DNA of 64,000 nt from a virus, in IMG/VR virus record IMGVR_UViG_3300040801_001224, positions 248,001 to 312,000 of that record; one strand, 5' to 3'. Position 1 is the first letter of the stretch; each line of letters starts with the position of its first letter. Under the pieces are notes generated by a model, which saw only the letters and a program-made list of their open reading frames with translations, did no database searches and had not been told where the DNA came from. Positions 46,033-53,916 of the stretch are shown one piece after another. The translations under genes and the position numbers were made by a program.

Positions 46033-46560
46033 TTATAAAGTAACAACTACGTCTTCAAAGGCACTGGCTGGAGTTAATGGACCGATGTCAGTCCAGGATA
46101 CTCCGTCATCTGAGTATTGTACTTGCCAACCTGATCCAGCAGGTTTGTCTGCCGGCCAACCTGGTGGTCTCCAACCATTAATTAAGTTCACACGTTTAAT
46201 GTTTTTCTCATTACCAGCACCAAAATCTTGACCAACCCAACCTTGACCATCATTTCTTAATGAACTCCAGCGATTGCCACTTGCAACGACATTGCTTTTA
46301 TCGATTACATCATTAAACGCATTTTCTTTTAAGAATCTACTATCTAATTCACTGTCAGCAATAGCAAATGAAGTGCCAGTTACATCTGAGCCACCCGTAG
46401 TCTGTTCAAACATCTCAATCTCAATGATATCTAAGTCATTACTGCCTGCGTCAGGTATCCCATTAATTCTCCAATAACGGTGAGCACCACCTGATGATCC
46501 CTCTGCTATTGACTTTGTTTGGCCGCTCTGTTTAATCTGCCCTGCTATTTTTATACTCAT
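46033..46560 (-). CDS. F5/8-type C (discoidin-like) tail adhesin
   Basis: 175 aa. After a short N-terminal tag (MSIKIAGQIKQSGQTKSIA), the body reads HRYWRINGI...LDIIEIEMFE, NRWSSLRNDGQGWVGQDFG, IKRVNLING and WQVQYSDDGVSWTDIG, the strand order of discoidin carbohydrate-binding domains. Probably binds host glycans. The N-terminal tag resembles that of the SPRY protein upstream, suggesting a common attachment site. Confidence 0.78.
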   Translation of the reverse strand: MSIKIAGQIKQSGQTKSIAEGSSGGAHRYWRINGIPDAGSNDLDIIEIEMFEQTTGGSDVTGTSFAIADSELDSRFLKENAFNDVIDKSNVVASGNRWSSLRNDGQGWVGQDFGAGNEKNIKRVNLINGWRPPGWPADKPAGSGWQVQYSDDGVSWTDIGPLTPASAFEDVVVTL

Positions 46561-46573
46561 ATTTTATTTTTCC

Positions 46574-46774
46574 TTAGCAATCAGCTACCTTTGGTTTCTT
46601 ATCTGGATTCTTTTCATTCCATTCTTTTACACGTTTCTTTAGATCTTCACAACCCTGAAGCTTAATTGTTTCTTCTGTAGTCTGAAATTGTGTGGGTGTG
46701 GTTCGCTTCTTGCTCGGGTTAGTACCACAAGCTACGAGCGTGAATATTAATAATAGTGTAACCAGTATTTTCAT
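46574..46774 (-). CDS. Small lipoprotein, 66 aa
   Basis: Signal peptide II MKILVTLLLIFTLVAC, then a short charged chain with two more cysteines. Size and type fit an outer-membrane spanin (Rz1-like), but no inner partner is seen. It sits between two tail adhesin genes. Confidence 0.65.
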   Translation of the reverse strand: MKILVTLLLIFTLVACGTNPSKKRTTPTQFQTTEETIKLQGCEDLKKRVKEWNEKNPDKKPKVADC

Positions 46775-46787
46775 TATTTATTTTGTT

Positions 46788-47462
46788 CTAACTTGCAGGC
46801 CAACCCGCTGTAAAGCCTGATGGCACAGTATAAACAAAAGGCGAATCCCCAAAGTTTATAGTCTGTGTAAAACCGAGTGAGTTTGACGAAGTGTCTGACA
46901 GAGCAATATGATATGGAACATCCGCTACTGGGTTTGTCGTTGTTGTTTTGTTGGCAGTATTACCTGCTTCAATTTCAGATATAGTTGCGCCTTCCAAATA
47001 AACACCATTGCGTGATAGCCATATAGCATTATTGTCTAAGTCGATCGCCAATCCGAATACATCTCCTGCAACTGCCTGCAAGATAGAGTCGATATCTCTA
47101 CCCACGCCAGTGCCTAGGTCATGTATGCCAAAGGATGCCCAATTACTCTGTGTGCCTGAATACAGATACCCTGTGGTACGTACAAGACCAAACCACAGAC
47201 TGTTATCTGGGTTAGTGTCCAGCGTGAGCTCCACATAGTATTTGCCAGTTTCGTAAGTTGACACTGACCGAACTCCGCCGCGGCCGCCACCCACTTTGCT
47301 TGCCTGTAATCCTGACACAGACCAGTAGTCTGTTGGGCTGGGGAATGCTCCGGCTGGAGCTGGATAATCCCATGAATCTCCTGATGGTGGTGGTGGTGGC
47401 TGATCACCTGCTTTAAAGCTTCCCGATGGTACCTTGAAGCTTCCTGATAATTTTAAAGTCAT
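46788..47462 (-). CDS. SPRY-domain tail adhesin
   Basis: 224 aa. N-terminal tag MTLKLSGSFKVPSGSFKAG, a Pro run (PPPPPSGD), then a SPRY/concanavalin-like domain: GKYYVELTLD, SLWFGLV, FGLAIDLDNNAIWLSRNGVYLEGA and INFGDSPFVYTVPSGF. Likely lectin-type host recognition. First gene of the minus-strand operon behind a late promoter, with AGAGGAA site. Confidence 0.78.
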   Translation of the reverse strand: MTLKLSGSFKVPSGSFKAGDQPPPPPSGDSWDYPAPAGAFPSPTDYWSVSGLQASKVGGGRGGVRSVSTYETGKYYVELTLDTNPDNSLWFGLVRTTGYLYSGTQSNWASFGIHDLGTGVGRDIDSILQAVAGDVFGLAIDLDNNAIWLSRNGVYLEGATISEIEAGNTANKTTTTNPVADVPYHIALSDTSSNSLGFTQTINFGDSPFVYTVPSGFTAGWPAS

Positions 47463-47490
47463 AGTTTGTTCCTCTTGGTTATGTTACACT

Positions 47491-47498
47491 TATTTATC
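47491..47498 (-). promoter_or_regulatory. Late promoter motif GATAAATA for the tail block
   Basis: On the minus strand, 28 nt before the SPRY-gene ATG. Confidence 0.65.
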
Positions 47499-47543
47499 AT
47501 AAAAACGCATAACCCATCAGGAAAGCTATATTACAAGACTTTA

Positions 47544-47551
47544 GATAAATA
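47544..47551 (+). promoter_or_regulatory. Late promoter motif GATAAATA
   Basis: 27 nt before the tail-module gene at 47579; divergent from the tail block promoter. Confidence 0.6.
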
Positions 47552-47578
47552 CTACTATTATTAACGGGTTTTATTTAT

Positions 47579-48181
47579 ATGTTTAGATTTACTGGCCGTA
47601 ACAATGTTACAGGCGGACAAGTATTTGTCAAGTCACAACAATTTATAACTACATTCGATGGTGAGGTGCTGACATTCTCAACACCCAGCAACTGGACTGA
47701 ACCGGACGTGGTTGAATTTACTGTGTCATTTCCTGACGCAGTGGCCAGATCAGACTTCTATTCACTAGGCGGTCAAACTCGTGTCAGCTTATCGCAGACT
47801 GACGCCACGCCTAACCAACAAAACGCATCTATCGAATCGATGCTGGACTCAATTGGCCTAATTATATTTGGTGATGATGATACCATCAACTCTGGCGTAA
47901 ACGGTGTGAGTGCCGGGTTAGGGTTCATTGACTTAACGACAGCTTACCAGACTATCTTTAGCGCAACATCAATTGTTGGTGGTAACTATGTGAACGACAG
48001 CATCACAATTGACGCAAGACTCGACAATGACAACTTTGCTGTCGTATTCAGAATCACAATCGTTGATGGCTTTGATGGTGTTATTGACGAGCCAGTTGAC
48101 GGCACCTTAAACGTATTTGTTGATGAGCGTAGATTCTACGCACAGCCAAGCCCAACATATACTATTGGTCTACTCCCATAG
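47579..48181 (+). CDS. Virion/tail module protein, paralogue of the adhesin N-terminus
   Basis: 200 aa, aligned along its length with residues 1-195 of the 487-aa tail protein at 10246: both have a Q/SQQFITT opening, GGQTRVSLSQ, NASIESMLDSIG, DLTTAYQTIF and VDGTLNVFVDERRF. Here it stands alone with no lectin domain. Probably a tail or collar subunit. Confidence 0.7.
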   Translation: MFRFTGRNNVTGGQVFVKSQQFITTFDGEVLTFSTPSNWTEPDVVEFTVSFPDAVARSDFYSLGGQTRVSLSQTDATPNQQNASIESMLDSIGLIIFGDDDTINSGVNGVSAGLGFIDLTTAYQTIFSATSIVGGNYVNDSITIDARLDNDNFAVVFRITIVDGFDGVIDEPVDGTLNVFVDERRFYAQPSPTYTIGLLP

Positions 48182-48199
48182 ACACTCCTTGATTCCTAT

Positions 48200-48228
48200 T
48201 TGACATAACCACTTTATCGTGCTATAAT
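48200..48228 (+). promoter_or_regulatory. Sigma70-like phage promoter (leaderless type)
   Basis: TTGACA-17-TATAAT with TAACCACTTTA; six bases then ATG 48235. Confidence 0.9.
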
Positions 48229-48234
48229 ATGGCT

Positions 48235-48630
48235 ATGAGTATGATACATGGTGACAATAAATATCGTCCTAGGCGCAAGTCTAAAAAGATGAAAGCTAAA
48301 GAGCAAGAGCTTAAGGCCATACAGCGTCAACGAGCTCGTGAGCGTAAGGACGATATCAAGAATATGAAAACATGGACGCCATCTGCCGGCAACTATCGCC
48401 GTGATGCTGGAGTACATATCCCCTCGCACCAGAGGCGTGAAACAGCACAGCAGGATAAGCTAAAAACGGCACAACACAATACACTGGAAATGAGTCCGGA
48501 AATGATTGAACGTGAAGAAGCCGCGCAGGCTGAGATAGAACGTAAAAAGAAATGTGTTGCTCCGCTATATAACAAAGGAACATACCAACCTGTATGGACT
48601 GAAGATCAAGCTAAGGACGTAGGCCGGTGA
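48235..48630 (+). CDS. Hypothetical basic protein, 131 aa, predicted leaderless
   Basis: Several ATGs (48229, 48235, 48241); 48235 sits at the predicted +1. Very basic, Lys/Arg-rich N-terminal half (RPRRKSKKMKAKEQELKAIQ) and charged helical C-terminus; could bind nucleic acid. Unknown. Confidence 0.6.
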   Translation: MSMIHGDNKYRPRRKSKKMKAKEQELKAIQRQRARERKDDIKNMKTWTPSAGNYRRDAGVHIPSHQRRETAQQDKLKTAQHNTLEMSPEMIEREEAAQAEIERKKKCVAPLYNKGTYQPVWTEDQAKDVGR

Positions 48631-48836
48631 TTGACGATTACACAATATACTACAAGCCAGCACCAATAGGCTCGTCAACACATACGATACGAGACGGCTA
48701 CCTGGGTATGTTGGATTGGAGAGATGACAACAAGGTTGATATGAAAATATTCGCTCCAAACAAGCGCAAGGGTTATAGGTTAGTATTTAAGAATAAAGAA
48801 GACCTACTAGCATTCAAATTGACATTTAGTGTGTGA
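48627..48836 (+). CDS. Small protein of the recurrent C-terminal family, 69 aa
   Basis: GTG-type overlap start (M at 48627 from GTG-ATT context). Ends KGYRLVFKNKEDLLAFKLTFSV, a textbook member of the F-K-x-K-E-D-x-x-x-F-K-L group. Unknown. Confidence 0.6.
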   Translation: MIDDYTIYYKPAPIGSSTHTIRDGYLGMLDWRDDNKVDMKIFAPNKRKGYRLVFKNKEDLLAFKLTFSV

Positions 48837-48856
48837 AATAAATTAAAAGGTGAATA

Positions 48857-49939
48857 ATGGAAACTATATTACTGTTAGTATTTATACCAATCACTATTGC
48901 CATCATAGCAAAGGTGTGGCTTAAAGCTACTATTACATGGCAAGAGTTTGCTATACAAGCAGTGGCTTGTTTTGTGATTATTGCTGTCGTGTACGGCTTA
49001 GGACGTTTCGGACAAACGATGGACACACAATTAATTACAGGTGAAGTAGTGGATAAAGTGAGGCATCACGACTCCTATGTCCGATCTTATCGATGTAATT
49101 GTTATACGACATGCTCTGGCAGTGGTAATAACAGGACTTGTACTGAGACATGTAGCACTTGCTATGAAGACCGGTACACGGTGGACTGGTATTTGAAGAC
49201 TACCATTGGACGTATTAATATTGACTCACTTGATAGATCCAGCAGAAGCGTTTATAATAGGCCAGACCCATCAGCGTATACCAATGCTGTCATTGGTGAA
49301 GCGTGTTCAAAGACTGATATGTATACAAACTATATTAAGGCAGTGCCTGAAAGCTTGTTTAGTAAGGAATCTGCTATCGATGACTCACAGTTTTCACTAC
49401 CGGAATACCCACGGGTGCATTCAATCTATAAGGTAAATCGTGTTATTGGAGCTGGTTCAACTAAAGAGTTACGTGATCGCTTGGATGAACATATGAAAAC
49501 CATTGGCCCTAACAAGCAGGCCAACATAATTTTTGTGGGTACCAATAGTCCCGACCCAAGTTACCGATATGCTCTAGAGCGCAAGTGGGTTGGTGGTAAG
49601 AAAAATGACCTCATTGTTGTCGTTGGCTTAGATGATAAAAAAATAACCTGGGCAGATGTCATTACACTAGGCGGCAACGCGGGTAACGAATTAACCACTG
49701 TTAAAATACGTGATATCCTAACAGGCACAAACTATAGCACAAAATCTATTGACGATGTCGCTGATATCGTCACAAAGCATTTCGATAGGAAGCCAATGGC
49801 TGACTACGAATACCTAAAGGATGAGATTGAACCACCAACATGGGTATTGGTCTTAGCCTTTATATTAGGAACAATTGTTAGCATAGGCCTAACATATGTT
49901 TTCCATGTAAATGATATCAGAAACTACAGGAGATACTGA
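48857..49939 (+). CDS. Membrane protein with TPM-like domain
   Basis: 360 aa. Two N-terminal membrane helices, a Cys-rich loop (RCNCYTTCSGSGNNRTCTET, and CSTCYED; possible metal site), a central domain with IIFVGTNSPDPSYRYALERKWVGGKKNDLIVVVGLDDKKI that resembles TPM_phosphatase/YgcG domains, and a C-terminal membrane helix. It overlaps a LemA-like gene; TPM and LemA genes pair in many bacteria. Function of the pair is not established. Confidence 0.7.
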   Translation: METILLLVFIPITIAIIAKVWLKATITWQEFAIQAVACFVIIAVVYGLGRFGQTMDTQLITGEVVDKVRHHDSYVRSYRCNCYTTCSGSGNNRTCTETCSTCYEDRYTVDWYLKTTIGRINIDSLDRSSRSVYNRPDPSAYTNAVIGEACSKTDMYTNYIKAVPESLFSKESAIDDSQFSLPEYPRVHSIYKVNRVIGAGSTKELRDRLDEHMKTIGPNKQANIIFVGTNSPDPSYRYALERKWVGGKKNDLIVVVGLDDKKITWADVITLGGNAGNELTTVKIRDILTGTNYSTKSIDDVADIVTKHFDRKPMADYEYLKDEIEPPTWVLVLAFILGTIVSIGLTYVFHVNDIRNYRRY

Positions 49940-50496
49940 TGAAAACCGCACTATTTGGAGTTATTGGATTTATTGTATTACTTATTGGCGTTGTTGTGAC
50001 AAGCTACATTAGCAACTATAACTATGGTAATCGAATTGAAAAGCAAATTGAAGCTGAGTACGAGAATACACAGAACATCTTGTCACAGTATTCAAACAAA
50101 ATTGCTGAGATTGCCCAGGTACCAGGCATGGCACGTGACGACCTTAAAGAAGTTTACACTGAGGTAATGGGTGGACGTTATGGCGACAATGGTTCTAAGG
50201 CTATGATGCAATGGATCACTGAGCAGAACCCACAACTAGATGCGTCACTGTACACAAACATCCAGCAAGCTATGGAAGCTGGACGTACCAAATTTGAGAA
50301 CGCACAGACTAAATTGATTGATCACAAACGACAGTATGAAACTAACCTGGGTTACTTGTGGAAAGGTACTTGGTTACGTATTGCCGGTTATCCTAAACTT
50401 GATTTAGATGAGATTAAGATCATTAAGAGTGATTACTCAAACGAAGCATACGAGTCTGGTGTTGAAAACGGCATCCAGTTACGCAAGGAGCAGTAA
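49939..50496 (+). CDS. LemA-family membrane protein
   Basis: 185 aa. One N-terminal membrane helix (ALFGVIGFIVLLIGVVVTSY) followed by long helices with the LemA pattern (YNYGNRIEKQIEAEYENTQN, SQYSNKIAEIAQVPG) and a late Y-x-x-x-L-G segment. Starts on the last base of the TPM-like stop. LemA proteins have an extracytoplasmic helical bundle of unclear role; phage copies may affect the envelope. Confidence 0.75.
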   Translation: MKTALFGVIGFIVLLIGVVVTSYISNYNYGNRIEKQIEAEYENTQNILSQYSNKIAEIAQVPGMARDDLKEVYTEVMGGRYGDNGSKAMMQWITEQNPQLDASLYTNIQQAMEAGRTKFENAQTKLIDHKRQYETNLGYLWKGTWLRIAGYPKLDLDEIKIIKSDYSNEAYESGVENGIQLRKEQ

Positions 50497-50861
50497 TGGA
50501 CTTTGAGTCTGTCGGCGATGATATGCTGGACACCATATTAATTTTTATTGTGTATGGGTATCATCCTGGCAGTTGCGCTGAAGCTCTATTGCGTGAAGAT
50601 TTAGAAGGCGCCATGGCCAAGGCACATCCCTGGCTTAAGCATAGAGCAGACAAACACGATACTTATGTAGAATACTACCTTGATATTGTGAAAAGTTGTG
50701 TTCCAGACTATTGTAAGAAGGAAAACTTTGATACATGGCGTGGTTTTGATGGAAACAAATCTAAGGCGTTAGAAGAAGAAGTATTCGTTGAAATGTTAAA
50801 TGGTATGAGTAAATCAGAAGCAGTATTACACGTATTAATTGAAGAGGGTAGAATAGAATGA
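50496..50861 (+). CDS. Hypothetical protein, 121 aa
   Basis: Coupled to LemA (one-base overlap). Helical, acidic, with two Cys (CAEALL, CVPDYC). Overlaps the next start. Unknown. Confidence 0.62.
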   Translation: MDFESVGDDMLDTILIFIVYGYHPGSCAEALLREDLEGAMAKAHPWLKHRADKHDTYVEYYLDIVKSCVPDYCKKENFDTWRGFDGNKSKALEEEVFVEMLNGMSKSEAVLHVLIEEGRIE

Positions 50862-51307
50862 GATGTTATCATTTTGGTAATATGTATATGTCAAGTATAC
50901 AACAGGGCATACAAGCGGCCCACGCACAAATGGAGTTATTTGTGAAGTATAATCCTTGTGGTCAGTCTGAAGATCCGCATTTTGACCAGGCACTAAGTTC
51001 ATTGTATGATTGGGCTGAGAGCTACAAGACAATGATCTGTCTGAATGGTGGCATGGATTTGAATCTAAAGGAGATTAAGGAATATTTTGAACTTCCGGAA
51101 AATCCTTATCCTTGGGCATACTTTAATGAAAGCCACGACGCAATGGATGGCATGCTAACAAATGTTGCCATTGTTTTGCCTGAAGAGATTTATGAAGCCG
51201 CAAAAGAAGCCAAAAAGAATGGTGACGGTACGTTACTGTATAAGGGATTGAAATCTTATGATCTGGGGATCATAAGATTACTCAATGGTTGTGGGCTGGC
51301 TCGATAA
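50858..51307 (+). CDS. Hypothetical protein, 149 aa
   Basis: ATGA overlap with the upstream gene. Helical N-terminal half and a NPYPWAYFNESHDAMDG turn. Unknown. Confidence 0.62.
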   Translation: MRCYHFGNMYMSSIQQGIQAAHAQMELFVKYNPCGQSEDPHFDQALSSLYDWAESYKTMICLNGGMDLNLKEIKEYFELPENPYPWAYFNESHDAMDGMLTNVAIVLPEEIYEAAKEAKKNGDGTLLYKGLKSYDLGIIRLLNGCGLAR

Positions 51308-51337
51308 GCTTGGCTTTAAGTGAATATAGGAGATATC

Positions 51338-51970
51338 ATGAGACGTTTTAGAATAGATGGCGGGAAATATGGTGGCGAGATAGTGTTAGGCACTGTGTCT
51401 GCTGAGTTTGTGGAGTATTGGCAAGGTCGTGACCCAGAAGAATTAGTTGAGTACATCCAAACTGAGGGTGAATCAGATCCTGACAGCCCTGAACTAGATG
51501 GCTACATCTGGGACTGTGACGATTACGAGCATGTCAGCACAGTGTACGCAGATGGTGAATTGTTCGTCACTGAGGTTCCAGCAGATGGTTCAGACGATTG
51601 GGATTACGGTGAAGTACTAACCCGCTCAAATATGTTTGAATCACACTACTCACGTGAAGCATACCATTATGAAGAACCAGTGAACGACAGCGATGATCCA
51701 ATCGTGGCTTATCATAGTTCAGAAAAAGGTGACCACGTATCCTGGTTCCTAGACGCCGAGGATTTCGATCCAGAGTTGATCACGTTAGGTGTTGTCGAAA
51801 CTGAGTTTGGTGAATTCATCGAAGCATTATATTATGATGGCATAGAACTTGACATGAACTTGGATAATGCGGGAACTCACACCAACTATGTTGTTGCAGG
51901 TGTTGGTTACATGAATCGCGAAGATCATGAGTCACAAGAAGATGCGCTGGAGTGGTTGGAAGATGAGTGA
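51338..51970 (+). CDS. Hypothetical acidic protein, 210 aa
   Basis: ATG at 51338 has AGGAGA; the GTG at 51320 does not. Very acidic (Asp/Glu-rich throughout), which suggests a DNA mimic or ion-binding protein, though this is only a composition argument. Overlaps the next start by 8 nt. Confidence 0.62.
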   Translation: MRRFRIDGGKYGGEIVLGTVSAEFVEYWQGRDPEELVEYIQTEGESDPDSPELDGYIWDCDDYEHVSTVYADGELFVTEVPADGSDDWDYGEVLTRSNMFESHYSREAYHYEEPVNDSDDPIVAYHSSEKGDHVSWFLDAEDFDPELITLGVVETEFGEFIEALYYDGIELDMNLDNAGTHTNYVVAGVGYMNREDHESQEDALEWLEDE

Positions 51971-52199
51971 AACATTAATGAAGGCCAAGTTAGAAGGCGT
52001 CCGGCTCTGCGAAATTGTTATTGATGGCGACCTCATGACTATTGAAGAATATGATGACTGTTTGCGAGATGGGTGCATCATACCAAGTGATGGTGTCGGC
52101 ACTTATGTAATTGATAATATGGAATCCGATGTCTGGGCTTCATTTACTGTAGGTGACCATCCTGACTGGGCAACACATGTGTTATGGTTTAACACATAA
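51963..52199 (+). CDS. Hypothetical protein, 78 aa
   Basis: Start at 51963 overlaps the upstream stop (ATGAGTGA). Acidic alpha/beta protein ending WATHVLWFNT. Unknown. Confidence 0.58.
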   Translation: MSETLMKAKLEGVRLCEIVIDGDLMTIEEYDDCLRDGCIIPSDGVGTYVIDNMESDVWASFTVGDHPDWATHVLWFNT

Positions 52200-52519
52200 T
52201 GGTAGCATCTGATTGTAATCCAGCAGTTATTGAAACGATAACTCAGAACGTAGAAAAGCTCAAAAGGTTTCAGGTATATGAGCAGACCTTTGAATTTGAA
52301 AGATCAGATACCCTGGAAAAATATGTAACACTTGTGACACCGGGGTTGTATTGTGTAACAACTCACATGGATATCCTTCCACTTGTAACATTTTTACATG
52401 AATCGGCCATAAGCTTGTGGGCAGTAGGTGCTTATAAGGACTCAGATCCCTTGACGGCTGTATTCACTAATCCGGAAGATACGTTCTTATTTAAGATACT
52501 GGGGGGTGGCATTAAATGA
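52199..52519 (+). CDS. Hypothetical protein, 106 aa, recurrent C-terminal family
   Basis: One-base overlap with the upstream stop. Ends LTAVFTNPEDTFLFKILGGG, matching the shared F-x-N-P/K-E-D-x-x-L-F-K-I motif. Neighbour of another member. Confidence 0.6.
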   Translation: MVASDCNPAVIETITQNVEKLKRFQVYEQTFEFERSDTLEKYVTLVTPGLYCVTTHMDILPLVTFLHESAISLWAVGAYKDSDPLTAVFTNPEDTFLFKILGGGIK

Positions 52520-52719
52520 AACGCATTGTGTTTAACAGTAAATCACAAAAAGAATGTATGGGAGTAATAGAACATCTTGAAGAAGCAGGAATAGACTTTG
52601 CCCCCTACAACATGGATTATGTCGCAACGGGCAAGTGGGCATTAAAGCTTACATTTAGAACTAAAGAAGATGAATTCTTATTTAAGATGATGTATAAGTC
52701 TAAGTCACTCTTACCTTGA
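52516..52719 (+). CDS. Small protein of the recurrent C-terminal family, 67 aa
   Basis: ATGA overlap. Pattern: strand, ECMGVIEHLEEAGI helix, strand, then KLTFRTKEDEFLFKMMYKS. The beta-alpha-beta-beta-alpha order looks like half of a ferredoxin-like fold. Unknown. Confidence 0.6.
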   Translation: MKRIVFNSKSQKECMGVIEHLEEAGIDFAPYNMDYVATGKWALKLTFRTKEDEFLFKMMYKSKSLLP

Positions 52720-52744
52720 CAAGATCACTTTTCTATTGTATAAT
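52716..52744 (+). promoter_or_regulatory. Sigma70-like phage promoter for NAD genes
   Basis: TTGACA-17-TATAAT with AGATCACTTTT; overlaps the previous stop. Confidence 0.9.
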
Positions 52745-52754
52745 GTATACATTA

Positions 52755-52762
52755 GATAAATA
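52755..52762 (+). promoter_or_regulatory. Late promoter motif GATAAATA
   Basis: Follows the sigma70-type promoter; the NAD salvage genes may be expressed in both phases. Confidence 0.5.
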
Positions 52763-52820
52763 ATATTAGTAAAGGGATAGACCCATTACTAATCAAAACA
52801 TTAATTATAGGGAGTCTATA

Positions 52821-53867
52821 ATGTCTAAACAATACGATCTAATCGTCTTTATAGGGCGATGTGAGCCTAACCATATAGGTCACAATAAAATTATCCGCAA
52901 AGCTACAGAAATGTCCAACAGTGTTCTAGTACTGTTGGGAAGCGCAAATCGACCACGTTCAATTAAAAACCCATTTACTTTTGAAGAAAGAAAGAAGTTC
53001 ATCCAAAGAATATTTGGTTCTGCTAAAGTTGAAGGTATCATTGATTACGACTACCAGGATACACTGTGGACTGAGCAAGTCTACCAAGCAGTAGACAACA
53101 ACCTTAAGGACCGTGGGTTAAATCCACGTGATGCTAAAATTGCTGTCCTTGGTCATGAGAAAGATGAATCATCATACTACTTACAATTATTTCCTACCTG
53201 GAAGTTCTTAGACTTTGGAAAGTTTACTGGAGATGGTAATCAATTAATCGACGCCACCAAAATACGTGAACTTTACTTTGAAGGTCATTTAGAATATTTG
53301 CGTGGTGTACTTGATCGCACTACTTATAACGAAATGTCTGCTTTTATGATTACCAAAGAGTATAAGCAGTTGGTTAAAGAGTATGAGTTCATTAAAAAGT
53401 ATAAAGAGCAATGGGCCGATAGTCCTTATCCACCAACATTTATGACTGTGGATGCCATTGTTATTCAAGGCAGTCACGTACTACTCATCAAGCGTAAGTC
53501 AGAACCAGGCAAAGGGCTGTGGGCCATGCCAGGTGGTTTCATACAGCCTTATGAAGTATGTAAGGATGCTATGTTGCGTGAGCTTAAGGAAGAAACAAAG
53601 CTAAAAGTACCTACTCCAATATTAGAAAAGAGCATTGTACACCAGCAATTGTTTGATGATCCAGGCCGTTCAACGCGGGGGAGAACATTCACACAGGCGT
53701 TCTTAATTCATCTAACAGGCGGTAACGGTGAGTTACCAAAAGTCAAAGGTGCTGACGATGCTGAAGAAGCACGTTGGGTTCCACTACACGAATTTGAGAA
53801 CATGAGTGCAGAAATGTATGAGGATCATTACTCAATTGTACACTTAATGAAAGGTTTTATAAACTAA
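52821..53867 (+). CDS. nadM: Bifunctional NMN adenylyltransferase / Nudix hydrolase
   Basis: 348 aa. N-terminal nucleotidyltransferase: FIGRCEPNHIGHNK is the HxGH-type motif and ATKIRELYFEG the second signature; it joins NMN and ATP to NAD. From about residue 210 a Nudix domain: GGFIQPYEVCKDAMLRELKEE matches G-x5-E-x7-R-E-x-x-E-E, probably hydrolysing ADP-ribose-type compounds. Followed by the NAMPT gene, giving the two-step route from nicotinamide to NAD. GGGAG site. Confidence 0.92.
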   Translation: MSKQYDLIVFIGRCEPNHIGHNKIIRKATEMSNSVLVLLGSANRPRSIKNPFTFEERKKFIQRIFGSAKVEGIIDYDYQDTLWTEQVYQAVDNNLKDRGLNPRDAKIAVLGHEKDESSYYLQLFPTWKFLDFGKFTGDGNQLIDATKIRELYFEGHLEYLRGVLDRTTYNEMSAFMITKEYKQLVKEYEFIKKYKEQWADSPYPPTFMTVDAIVIQGSHVLLIKRKSEPGKGLWAMPGGFIQPYEVCKDAMLRELKEETKLKVPTPILEKSIVHQQLFDDPGRSTRGRTFTQAFLIHLTGGNGELPKVKGADDAEEARWVPLHEFENMSAEMYEDHYSIVHLMKGFIN

Positions 53868-53916
53868 AGTCCTAAGAATAGACTTGGGCAATCAACCAAT
53901 AAAGGGAGACTTTATT

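Noticed and set aside
15517-48575. Long minus-strand ORFs opposite real genes (for example 31661-32191, 33485-34078, 41450-41935)
   Set aside because: They mirror strongly recognisable + strand genes and lack start signals.
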